A DNA stretch of 7,404 nt from JBAZKV01 sp964443545 (lineage in GTDB: Bacteria > Margulisbacteria > WOR-1 > JAKLHX01 > JBAZKV01): assembly GCA_964443545.1 (NCBI GenBank), contig CAYUCV010000047.1:1-7404 (forward strand). The letters are read 5' to 3'. This document shows positions 1-6,128 of this stretch, piece after piece. The notes beneath the pieces were generated by a model. It was not told where the DNA came from, did not search any database, and was given only the letters and a program-made list of their open reading frames with translations. A program made the position numbers and the translations under genes. Within the stretch, counting starts at the first letter, position 1, and every line of letters begins with the position of its first letter.

Positions 1-2
1 GA

Positions 3-80
3 GCAAAGATCACGACCTCGCAGAACAGGCTCACGATAAAGATACCCGTGGACAAGATCGAAAACCTTTTTAAAGAATAA
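3..80 (+). CDS. C-terminal fragment of an upstream gene, function not recognised
   Basis: An open frame enters from the left edge (first full codon at 3) and ends with TAA at 78-80, giving 25 residues that end in KIPVDKIENLFKE. The alternating hydrophobic stretch LTIKIPV followed by a short charged, amphipathic tail looks like the end of a folded domain rather than random sequence. The stop lies about 30 bases before a good promoter, which fits a real gene end. There is too little sequence to assign a family. Confidence 0.5.
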   Translation, partial: AKITTSQNRLTIKIPVDKIENLFKE

Positions 81-106
81 AACTAGGGTTAAAACGGGCT
101 TTCCCG

Positions 107-115
107 TGCTATAAT
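107..115 (+). promoter_or_regulatory. Extended -10 promoter of the transporter gene
   Basis: TGC directly followed by a perfect TATAAT (110-115) forms a consensus extended -10 element (TGnTATAAT). No convincing -35 hexamer is visible 16-18 bp upstream; the closest is TTAAAA at 89-94, at a short spacing of 15. Extended -10 promoters can work without a -35. With a start site expected about 7 bp downstream, the transcript would begin at or just before the ATG at 124, so this mRNA is probably leaderless or nearly so. No Shine-Dalgarno sequence is visible between promoter and ATG, which fits. Confidence 0.65.
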
Positions 116-123
116 CCATTATC

Positions 124-1605
124 ATGTTCGTTGCTTTTGCCCTTCTTTTGATCTTTGTATTTTTTGCGGCCCTGATGTACCTTAACAGGCTTCCCGCTCT
201 CATTGCCCTTCCCGTCATGGCCGTGCTTATCGGCTTTTTTGCCGGGGTGCCGCCAAAAGATATCGCTTCCTATATTATTTCGGACGGGGCTATGCGGCTT
301 AATGCCGCCATCATTACAGTGCTGTTTGGCTCTATGCTTTCGCAGTTCGTCTCCAACTCTGGAATAGCCGCGGACCTGATAAAAAAGGTGGCCGAGCTGG
401 CGGGAGACAATCCTTTCCGCGTCTGTCTTGTCATGTCGCTAACCGTGGCGCTGCTTTTTACAGTGCTTGGAGGCCTGGGCTCCGTCATCATGGTTGCGTC
501 CATAGTATTTCCTATCCTGCTTTCCATAGGGGTGACGCCGATAACCGCCGGAAGCCTGTTCCTTCTGGGGCTCAGCTTTGGCGGGCTGTTCAACCTTGCC
601 AACTGGCAGCTTTATATCAGCGTTCTTGGGCTTTCGCAGCCGCAGATAATGGGATTTGCCGTTGTTCTTGCCTCAGGTTTTTTTGCGGTCCTGCTGATCT
701 TTCTTCTTAAAGAGGTAGGAGTCAAATTTGAAGCAAAAAAAACTGTTCTCTATCTTGCCGCAGCCGCGGTCCTTTGCGCCTTGATCTACCTGCTTTTTGT
801 TGGCGGGCAGCTCCAGGCTGCTCTAAGGGTCGTCAAAGCCGCCCTGATGACGGACTGGGTAAAGTATGCCGCTTTGTTTTTCACTTTTGTATTTGTTCTG
901 GCCTTTGTTGCGGACATGCTAAAAACCTCCTTAAAGCTGGCCAAAGGGCAGGAATCTTCTCCAAAGATCTCGGTTTTTGCAGTTCTTACCCCGATAGTCC
1001 CTATAGTCCTTATACTTTGTTTTGCTATATACAACCTCATCTTTAAACCGGTCCATGCTTTTGATTTTCCCATAATCGCTGCGATCGCTCTTGGCCTTGT
1101 GTGGGGCTTTTTTGCCACGCTTAGAAAAGACAGTATCAAGCTGCTGAGCCGCTCTATCCTTGAAGGGGTAGGCCTGGTCGGCCCCGCGATAGCGCTTATC
1201 ATGGGGATAGGAATGGTGCTTAATGCCGTTACTCATCCCCTGGTTACAGGAGCCGTTTCTCCTTTGCTCCTAAATATAGTCCCGTCCAGCCCGGTCCCGT
1301 ATGTGATCTTCTTTGCCTCTCTGGCCCCGCTGGCCCTTTACCGGGGCCCCCTCAATATCTGGGGAATGGGAGCCGGTCTCATCGGTCTTCTGCTCTCATC
1401 CAAAGTGCTGTCCCCGGCGGCAATAATGGCCGCGCTCATGTCGGTGGGCCAGCTGCAGGGAGTTTGCGATCCCACCAATACCCACAATGTCTGGATCGCA
1501 AATAATCTCAACATAAATGTGCAGGACATTCTCAAGAAGACAATAGTATATATGTGGCTGCTGGCCCTGGCGGGGCTGATAGCGGCGGGAGCGTTATACT
1601 TTTGA
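124..1605 (+). CDS. Ion-transporter (IT) superfamily permease, GntP/CitMHS-like
   Basis: A 493-residue, very hydrophobic protein with roughly a dozen predicted membrane segments, likely an inner-membrane secondary transporter for an organic anion. The fold signature of the ion-transporter superfamily (GntP, CitMHS and related families) is visible as two half-repeats. The N-terminal half has a glycine-rich stretch (GGLGSVIMVASIVFPILLS, about residues 115-133) followed by a small-residue re-entrant-type segment (LGLSFGGLFN). The C-terminal half has GVCDPTNTHN (residues 446-455), matching the substrate/ion-binding hairpin of the second half. A more polar stretch near residues 260-280 probably links the halves. 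Substrate cannot be read from sequence; gluconate, citrate or a dicarboxylate are all possible. The ATG at 124 sits directly behind an extended -10 promoter. The stop overlaps the likely start of the next gene, so the secreted protein downstream is probably co-expressed. Confidence 0.8.
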   Translation: MFVAFALLLIFVFFAALMYLNRLPALIALPVMAVLIGFFAGVPPKDIASYIISDGAMRLNAAIITVLFGSMLSQFVSNSGIAADLIKKVAELAGDNPFRVCLVMSLTVALLFTVLGGLGSVIMVASIVFPILLSIGVTPITAGSLFLLGLSFGGLFNLANWQLYISVLGLSQPQIMGFAVVLASGFFAVLLIFLLKEVGVKFEAKKTVLYLAAAAVLCALIYLLFVGGQLQAALRVVKAALMTDWVKYAALFFTFVFVLAFVADMLKTSLKLAKGQESSPKISVFAVLTPIVPIVLILCFAIYNLIFKPVHAFDFPIIAAIALGLVWGFFATLRKDSIKLLSRSILEGVGLVGPAIALIMGIGMVLNAVTHPLVTGAVSPLLLNIVPSSPVPYVIFFASLAPLALYRGPLNIWGMGAGLIGLLLSSKVLSPAAIMAALMSVGQLQGVCDPTNTHNVWIANNLNINVQDILKKTIVYMWLLALAGLIAAGALYF

Positions 1606-2648
1606 GAAATACTAAATCCAAAACTCTAAATCCTAAACAAATTCCAAATACTAAATCCCAAATAGGAAGAAATGGTTTTGTATTTGGGATTTTGTATTTA
1701 TTTTGGATTTTGAGCTTAGGATTTTGTGCTTTAAGTGCATCCGGCTTTGCAATGGATGACGGGTCCAGCGTAGAGCTCTTCAGGATAGAGATAGAAAATT
1801 CAAGGGACGGGCTGATAAGCGTCAGCCATGACGGAGGGGCGTCAAAAGAGGCGGTCGGAAGGGTCATCTATCCTTGTGCAAGGACAAATAGCAGGGGATA
1901 TACCGCCAGCAAATGGGCAAAGACTGGAAGAGTGGCGGCCACCGCGGTCAATGCCATACATATTAAGACCGGGACCAACACACGGGAAGGCAGAGGGGTC
2001 ATTTTTTCCATAGTCCCAAAAGAGGCGCTTGACCTGCCCGGCAATTACAACTCATATGTAAGCCCAAATTCCTCTATATACACCGCAATCCAGGGAGGAA
2101 CTTCGATCTTTGGGGGCGGCTACTCTCCCATTGTGGGCAACAGGGTGCTATTTGCCCGTGCGGGAAGTGCAGAAAGCGAAGTTGAAGAAGGCTATGTTCC
2201 GCAGCTTGGCGACAGGATGATCATCTTGGTAGAAAGGCCGCTTAAGTACCCGAGGGAGATAATCTTTGAGAACAGATTTGGAGGAGCGGTCAGCGTAGAT
2301 TATACGGGTTCTCAGGACATCGTAATAGCCGAAGTCCTCAAGCCGGTTCAGGGGATAGGAAGGTTCGGGGGAGGGCTGTACTCTTCGACCGGCAGGATAA
2401 GGGCCAATCATACCGGGGTCATTGATATTTCCACTTCCCCCAAAGGAAAGGTTGGAGGCTTTCAGATAATACCTTCGGATCACGGCATGAGCCCCGAAAT
2501 GGGAAATGCCAGGCTNNNNNNNNNNNNNNNNNNNNNNNNNNNNNNNNNNNNNNNNNNNNNNNNNNNNNNNNNNNNNNNNNNNNNNNNNNNNNNNNNNNNN
2601 NNNNNNNNNNNNNNNTCACACATAAGGATACTTTTCCCCGTCGATTGA
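1602..2648 (+). CDS. Secreted protein of unknown family, interrupted by a scaffold gap
   Basis: I do not recognise this family. The best start is TTG at 1602, which overlaps the transporter stop as TTGA and has GGGAG at 1587-1591, ten bases upstream. Reading in the same frame from an ATG at 1554 only adds residues that lie inside the transporter gene. From TTG, residues 1-25 are basic (R2, K5, K7, K12, K18, R23), residues 26-43 are strongly hydrophobic, and SASGFA (45-50) gives a signal-peptidase-I type site before MDD. C42 does not sit in a good lipobox because F precedes it. The mature part is rich in Gly, Ser and beta-type alternation, with motifs such as GGGYSPIVGN, GRFGGGLYSSTGRIRANHTG and GGFQIIPSDHGMSPEMG. 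It contains 100 N (2516-2615), so true length and frame across the gap are unknown. The 10-residue tail SHIRILFPVD after the gap may or may not belong to the same protein. The signal peptide is encoded by an inverted repeat. Confidence 0.6.
   Translation: MRNTKSKTLNPKQIPNTKSQIGRNGFVFGILYLFWILSLGFCALSASGFAMDDGSSVELFRIEIENSRDGLISVSHDGGASKEAVGRVIYPCARTNSRGYTASKWAKTGRVAATAVNAIHIKTGTNTREGRGVIFSIVPKEALDLPGNYNSYVSPNSSIYTAIQGGTSIFGGGYSPIVGNRVLFARAGSAESEVEEGYVPQLGDRMIILVERPLKYPREIIFENRFGGAVSVDYTGSQDIVIAEVLKPVQGIGRFGGGLYSSTGRIRANHTGVIDISTSPKGKVGGFQIIPSDHGMSPEMGNARXXXXXXXXXXXXXXXXXXXXXXXXXXXXXXXXXXSHIRILFPVD
1607..1731. repeat. Inverted array of AAATCCY heptads (long imperfect palindrome)
   Basis: The left arm reads as heptads: AAATACT, AAATCCA, AAACTCT, AAATCCT, AAACAAA (1607-1641), then a 4-base break TTCC, then AAATACT, AAATCCC, AAATA (1646-1664). 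After a 16-base loop (1665-1680) the right arm mirrors it: TATTT, GGGATTT, TGTATTT (1681-1699), a 4-base break ATTT, then TGGATTT, TGAGCTT, AGGATTT, TGTGCTT (1704-1731). The inner 19 bp pair at 18 of 19 positions. The outer heptads pair only in part, but the 4-base break falls at the same distance from the centre on both arms. It starts just after the transporter stop and runs through the 5' end of the secreted-protein gene. Confidence 0.85.
2516..2615. other. Scaffold gap of exactly 100 N
   Basis: One hundred undetermined bases, the standard length for a gap of unknown size. The frames on either side are therefore not tied together, and any continuous translation across it is nominal. It lies between two heptad-repeat elements, which suggests repetitive sequence may have caused the assembly break. 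Confidence 0.95.
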
Positions 2649-2670
2649 CGGAGGTGTTGAAAAATCCCTC

Positions 2671-2748
2671 ACCGCATACCGTTGACCGCGTACCGCAAAC
2701 CGCATACCGCAGGCTGCTCAGAACGGTTCCCGGTCTACGGATCCCGGT
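2671..2748. repeat. Inverted array of ACCGNNN heptads upstream of metG
   Basis: Six tandem heptads fill 2671-2712: ACCGCAT, ACCGTTG, ACCGCGT, ACCGCAA, ACCGCAT, ACCGCAG. After an 8-base spacer (2713-2720) four heptads in the opposite sense fill 2721-2748: GAACGGT, TCCCGGT, CTACGGA, TCCCGGT. These are ACCGNNN on the minus strand, with one mismatch in the third unit. The block ends just before the metG promoter and takes up most of the 148-base space between the secreted-protein gene and metG. No gene is seen in that space. Confidence 0.85.
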
Positions 2749-2776
2749 TCCCTTTCATCTGGCGCAGAAATTGCTG

Positions 2777-2782
2777 TATAAT
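2777..2782 (+). promoter_or_regulatory. Likely metG -10 element
   Basis: A perfect TATAAT 14 bases before the metG ATG. The expected start site is near 2789, leaving a leader of under ten bases that contains GGGAAG immediately before the ATG. A -35 is weak (TTCATC at 2754-2759, spacing 17). The arrangement resembles the transporter promoter at 107-115, where TATAAT also lies very close to the start codon. Confidence 0.55.
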
Positions 2783-2796
2783 CAATTAGCGGGAAG

Positions 2797-4311
2797 ATGA
2801 AGCCAAAATATTACATAACGACCCCAATATATTATGTGAACGATGCTCCCCACATAGGGCATACATATACCGAGATAGCGGCGGACGCCCTGGCGAGGTG
2901 GAAAAGGCTGCAGGGCTATGAGGTCAGGTTCCTGACCGGCACCGACGAGCACGGCATGAAAATAGCTTCTTCTGCGGCCGCCATGGGAAGAGAGCCCCAG
3001 GAGCATGTCGATATCAACTGCGGTAAGTTTGTTGAGGCATGGGAAAAGATGGGGATCTCCTATGACGATTTTATAAGGACCACGCAGGAACGCCACAAAA
3101 AGACCATACAGGCGGTATTTTCCAGGCTTCATGAAAAAGGTGATATCTATAAAGGCACCTACCAGGGCTGGTACTGTAAACCTTGCGAGGCCTACTGGAC
3201 CGAATTCCAGCTGCAGGATAAAAAGGTCTGCCCCGATTGCGGAAGGCCTGTGGAAAAGATAGAGGAAGAAGCCTACTTTTTTGCCCTGTCCAGGTATCAG
3301 GACAGGCTCCTTTCATATATCAATTCCCATCCAGACTTTATCAGGCCGGCCTCAAGAAGGAACGAGGTCGTAAATTTTATCCAGAGCGGGCTAAAGGACC
3401 TCAATGTTAGCAGGACCAATTTTTCCTGGGGCATACAGGTCCCGTTTAATCCCGGCCATGTCATCTATGTCTGGTTCGATGCCCTAATCAACTACATTTC
3501 TGCCATCGGATATCCTCAGGACATGGAAGAATTCTCAAAGTGGTGGCCGGCCGATGTACACCTTATGGGTAAAGAGATAGTCAGGTTCCACGCGGTGATC
3601 TGGCCTGCCATACTAATGGCCCTTGACCTTCCTCTTCCGGGCGTTGTATTTGGCCACGGCTGGTGGACGGTAGAAGGTCAAAAGATGAGCAAGTCCGTGG
3701 GCAATGTGGTAGACCCTGTTGCGCTTTCCGAAGAGTTCGGGCTTGATGCGGTGAGGTATTTCCTGATGAGAGAGGTTCCTTTTGGCTCGGACGGGGATTT
3801 TTCGCGCCAGGCGCTGATATCAAGGTACAACAGCGACCTTGCCAACGACCTGGGGAACCTGCTCAGCAGGACCCTGACAATGATAGACAAATACTTTGGC
3901 GGCACGGTCCCCAAAGCTCAAAAGCTTACTGCCTCAAGCCAGGATGCAGTTTTTTCCGAATTGATAATAGATACTCCCAAAAAGTATGAGCAGGCCATGG
4001 ATGAAATCCTTCCTTCCGAGGCCCTTGCGTGCGTTTGGGGGCTGATAAGTTTTGCCAACAGCTACATAGAACAGAAAGCGCCCTGGTCGCTGGCCAAACA
4101 GGGTAAAACGCAGGAGCTTGCCGCTGTTATGGCCAACCTTTTTGAGTCCCTCAGGGTGGTATCCATACTGATAGAGCCTTTTATGCCCGAAACTTCGGTC
4201 CGGATGAGGCAGCAAATGGGGCTTGACGGAGCAGGCGGCAGTTGCAGCGGAAAAGACGCAGATATCAAGGTCCAAAAAGGGGCTCCACTGTTCCCCCGGC
4301 TTGCAAAATAA
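2797..4311 (+). CDS. metG: Methionyl-tRNA synthetase, short form without C-terminal tRNA-binding domain
   Basis: A class I aminoacyl-tRNA synthetase that charges tRNA-Met with methionine in the cytoplasm. Residues 18-22 are PHIGH (the HIGH motif) and 296-300 are KMSKS, the two ATP-binding signatures. A single zinc knuckle is visible in the connective domain, with Cys127, Cys130, Cys145 and Cys148 (CKPC and CPDC). This one-zinc pattern, with the following YFFALSRYQDRLL, is typical of the MetRS branch found in Bacillus- and Aquifex-like bacteria. The anticodon-binding helical domain follows, and the protein ends in KGAPLFPRLAK. At 504 residues it lacks the C-terminal EMAPII/Trbp111-like module that many longer bacterial MetRS carry. 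The ATG at 2797 gives an N-terminus that aligns naturally (YYITTPIYYVNDAPHIGH). tatD begins one base after its stop. Confidence 0.97.
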   Translation: MKPKYYITTPIYYVNDAPHIGHTYTEIAADALARWKRLQGYEVRFLTGTDEHGMKIASSAAAMGREPQEHVDINCGKFVEAWEKMGISYDDFIRTTQERHKKTIQAVFSRLHEKGDIYKGTYQGWYCKPCEAYWTEFQLQDKKVCPDCGRPVEKIEEEAYFFALSRYQDRLLSYINSHPDFIRPASRRNEVVNFIQSGLKDLNVSRTNFSWGIQVPFNPGHVIYVWFDALINYISAIGYPQDMEEFSKWWPADVHLMGKEIVRFHAVIWPAILMALDLPLPGVVFGHGWWTVEGQKMSKSVGNVVDPVALSEEFGLDAVRYFLMREVPFGSDGDFSRQALISRYNSDLANDLGNLLSRTLTMIDKYFGGTVPKAQKLTASSQDAVFSELIIDTPKKYEQAMDEILPSEALACVWGLISFANSYIEQKAPWSLAKQGKTQELAAVMANLFESLRVVSILIEPFMPETSVRMRQQMGLDGAGGSCSGKDADIKVQKGAPLFPRLAK

Positions 4312-4312
4312 A

Positions 4313-5095
4313 ATGCTGATAGACACTCACGCCCACCTTACCATGAGCCAGTTCGGCGACCTTGAGGAAGTTCTTAATAGGGCCAAGGAAGCCGGGGTTG
4401 GGTATATTATAAACGCCGCGTTTGACCTTGAGTCTTCAAAAAAGAGCCTGGAACTTGCCGGGAGGTATCCCAACATTTTTGCCTGTGCCGGGATCCATCC
4501 TCACAATGCCGCGGAGCTGGGCGAAAGCTCTCTGAGCGAATTATCAACTCTTCTTAAGAACAAGAAAACACTGGCGGTAGGAGAGACAGGACTGGATTTT
4601 TATAACAATGAGGTCCCAGAAGCAGTGCAGACAAAGGCTTTTGTCAAGCAGATAGAACTTTCCAGGAACAGCGGCCTTCCCCTGGTCCTTCACGGCCGCA
4701 GCGCTCCTGATAAAATGCTGGAGGTCTTAAACAGCGAGGCAAAAGGACAAAAGGCGGTGTTCCACTGCTTTTCGCAGGACAGCGCCTACGCAAAAAAGGT
4801 CCTTGATCTGGGTTATTTCATCTCTTTTACAGGAGTAATAACCTTTAAGAACGCTCACAGCATGCGAGAGGTCGTAAAGACCGTTCCGCTTGAAAGAATG
4901 ATGATAGAGACGGATTGTCCCTATCTAGCCCCACAAAAGTTCCGAGGACAGAGGAACGAGCCTGCATATGTCAGGTATGTGGCGGAAACAGTAGCGGAAG
5001 TAAAAAAAGTAAAGATAGAAGAGGTGGAGTCAAAGACAACAAAAGCAGCGGTAGAATTCTTTGGGATAGGGAAGCAGGCAATAGAAATACGGTAG
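4313..5095 (+). CDS. tatD: TatD-family metal-dependent hydrolase/DNase
   Basis: A 260-residue TIM-barrel amidohydrolase-superfamily protein. Members act as 3'-5' exonucleases or DNases, but the exact cellular role varies. Metal ligands expected for the family are present: His6 and His8 in DTHAHL, Glu91 in GETGLDFY, His127 in LVLHGR, His151 in FHCFS and Asp201 in ETDCPYLAP. The frame is open back to 4223, but the conserved N-terminus (MLIDTHAHL) fixes the start at ATG 4313, one base after the metG stop. No clear Shine-Dalgarno is seen, so translation is probably coupled to metG. metG-tatD adjacency is common in bacteria. The last four residues (IEIR) and the TAG stop lie inside the first 11-bp repeat element, so the native C-terminus may have been trimmed or replaced. 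Confidence 0.94.
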   Translation: MLIDTHAHLTMSQFGDLEEVLNRAKEAGVGYIINAAFDLESSKKSLELAGRYPNIFACAGIHPHNAAELGESSLSELSTLLKNKKTLAVGETGLDFYNNEVPEAVQTKAFVKQIELSRNSGLPLVLHGRSAPDKMLEVLNSEAKGQKAVFHCFSQDSAYAKKVLDLGYFISFTGVITFKNAHSMREVVKTVPLERMMIETDCPYLAPQKFRGQRNEPAYVRYVAETVAEVKKVKIEEVESKTTKAAVEFFGIGKQAIEIR

Positions 5096-5125
5096 AAATA
5101 CTATAGAAATACAATGGAAATTCTA
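5082..5125 (+). repeat. 44-bp element of four 11-bp units, copy 1
   Basis: Four contiguous 11-bp units: TAGAAATACGG, TAGAAATACTA, TAGAAATACAA, TGGAAATTCTA. TAG occurs at 5082, 5093 and 5104, one in each forward frame; the one at 5093 ends tatD. Its last base is the first base of the gspF ATG. The fourth unit reads TGG instead of TAG, which creates GGAA five bases before that ATG, the only Shine-Dalgarno-like sequence for gspF. It differs from copy 2 at 6 of 44 positions and from copy 3 at 9. Confidence 0.95.
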
Positions 5126-6114
5126 TGAAGAGATTATCAAGGAAAGAACAGGTTGCGGTGATAAAAAGACTGGCGCATTTGCTGTCTTACGGAGTCCCGC
5201 TGGTCAAGGCGCTTAAGGCGGCAAAAGTGGATGAGGCCGTGGAAGAAGCGGTCAGCTGCGGAGCAACGCTGGCCTCTTCTATGGAGCCGTATTTCAACCC
5301 GGAGGCGGTTTCCATAATAGGCGCCTGCGAAGCCGGCGGCAGCACTCAACAGGGGCTGGTTATTGCGGCGGAATATCTTGAAAAGACGGCAGAGATACGC
5401 AAAAAGATAATCTCTTCGCTTGCCTATCCGGCGGCGGTGATAACGGCCTCTATTGCCTGCCTTGTGTTCTTTCTTTTTAGTGTGTTCCCGCAGATGATAG
5501 GGTTTTCTCTCCAGATGGGGATAGATCCGCCGGCACAGGTCGTTGCGCTGTATTCCTTTGTAAAACTGCTCCCTTATCTTTTGACCTTTCTGGCGGCTGC
5601 AGCTGTGCTTGCCGTCTATTTTTCAACATCCAAAAAGTTTAGTCCCGCGGCAGAGGCCTGCAAACTGCGCCTCCCGCTGCTGGGAAAGATAATAAAAAAG
5701 CTCAACTGCTCCAGGATAGCCGGAATGCTCTACTACATGCTGAGTTCCGGACTGCCGCTTTGCGAAGCCCTTGGCAACACTTCAAAAGCCCTGAGCAGCC
5801 GGGCCTTTAGAAAAAGCGTCGAAGGCGTCCTTGACAATGTCAGGCAGGGGCAGAGCCTTGCCGGCGCGTTTGAGTCCGATAATAACTTTGATGAGGAACT
5901 GGTCTTTGCCGCAAGGCTGGGGCAGGAGAGCGGCAGGACAGAGGACATGCTCAAAGGCTCCTGCAAGGCGCTCGAAGACGAAGCGTACGAACTGATAAAA
6001 AGGGCTGTTTCTTTTGTGGAGCCGGCGGCCACGATAGCATCGGGAGCGGCGGTGGCCTTTATCGCGCTTTCGGTACTTTCTCCCATAACAAAGATACTCG
6101 GGTCCCTTCAATAA
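5125..6114 (+). CDS. Type II secretion/type IV pilus inner-membrane platform protein (GspF/PilC-like), short
   Basis: The integral membrane platform protein that couples the assembly ATPase to pilin or pseudopilin polymerisation. Two T2SF domains are visible: the first begins at residues 8-33 (QVAVIKRLAHLLSYGVPLVKAL), the second at about 194-224 (LNCSRIAGMLYYMLSSGLPLCEAL). Each is followed by the family's glycine/glutamate segment (GACEAGG near 66-72, GQESGRTEDML at 266-275). Membrane segments lie near 103-123, 148-167 and 299-322. At 329 residues it is shorter than the roughly 400 of canonical PilC/GspF because it starts directly at the first T2SF domain, lacking the N-terminal extension. 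TAG at 5104 closes the frame upstream, so ATG 5125 is the first available ATG. The Shine-Dalgarno is weak (GGAA, inside the repeat element). The pseudopilin gene follows immediately. No ATPase or prepilin peptidase is in the window. Confidence 0.9.
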   Translation: MKRLSRKEQVAVIKRLAHLLSYGVPLVKALKAAKVDEAVEEAVSCGATLASSMEPYFNPEAVSIIGACEAGGSTQQGLVIAAEYLEKTAEIRKKIISSLAYPAAVITASIACLVFFLFSVFPQMIGFSLQMGIDPPAQVVALYSFVKLLPYLLTFLAAAAVLAVYFSTSKKFSPAAEACKLRLPLLGKIIKKLNCSRIAGMLYYMLSSGLPLCEALGNTSKALSSRAFRKSVEGVLDNVRQGQSLAGAFESDNNFDEELVFAARLGQESGRTEDMLKGSCKALEDEAYELIKRAVSFVEPAATIASGAAVAFIALSVLSPITKILGSLQ

Positions 6115-6123
6115 AGGAGGTGA
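6113..6123 (+). promoter_or_regulatory. Full-length Shine-Dalgarno that decides the pseudopilin start
   Basis: AAAGGAGGTGA is perfectly complementary to the bacterial 16S 3' end and overlaps the gspF stop codon (TAA at 6112-6114). AGGAGG (6115-6120) stands eight bases before TTG at 6129, the ideal spacing. It overlaps the GTG at 6120, so that GTG cannot be the start. Confidence 0.85.
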
Positions 6124-6128
6124 GAAGA

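Noticed and set aside
94..107. Small hairpin ACGGG-CTTT-CCCGT as a terminator for the gene ending at 80
   Set aside because: Only five stem pairs, no T-tract after it, and it overlaps the spacer region of the transporter promoter. Possibly chance.
786..1236. Minus-strand ORFs within the transporter gene
   Set aside because: They are low-complexity complements of a strongly supported membrane protein and lack ribosome sites or family motifs.
1532..1867. Minus-strand 111-residue ORF with a hydrophobic centre
   Set aside because: Its hydrophobic part is only the complementary translation of the heptad palindrome, and the rest overlaps two plus-strand genes. It has no start signal or family resemblance.
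2616..2648. Similarity of the tail SHIRILFPVD to the left-edge fragment (LTIKIPVD), suggesting duplicated genes
   Set aside because: The shared residues are too few, and the sequence before each tail is missing or too short to compare.
5051..5059. TAGAATTCT inside tatD as a degenerate fifth 11-bp unit
   Set aside because: It lacks one base of the unit and encodes the normal VEFF segment near the TatD C-terminus; it is out of phase with the array by a non-multiple of 11.
5102..5107. TATAGA in repeat copy 1 as a -10 element for gspF
   Set aside because: Only 4 of 6 matches to TATAAT, no -35, and the equivalent position in the other copies does not keep it.
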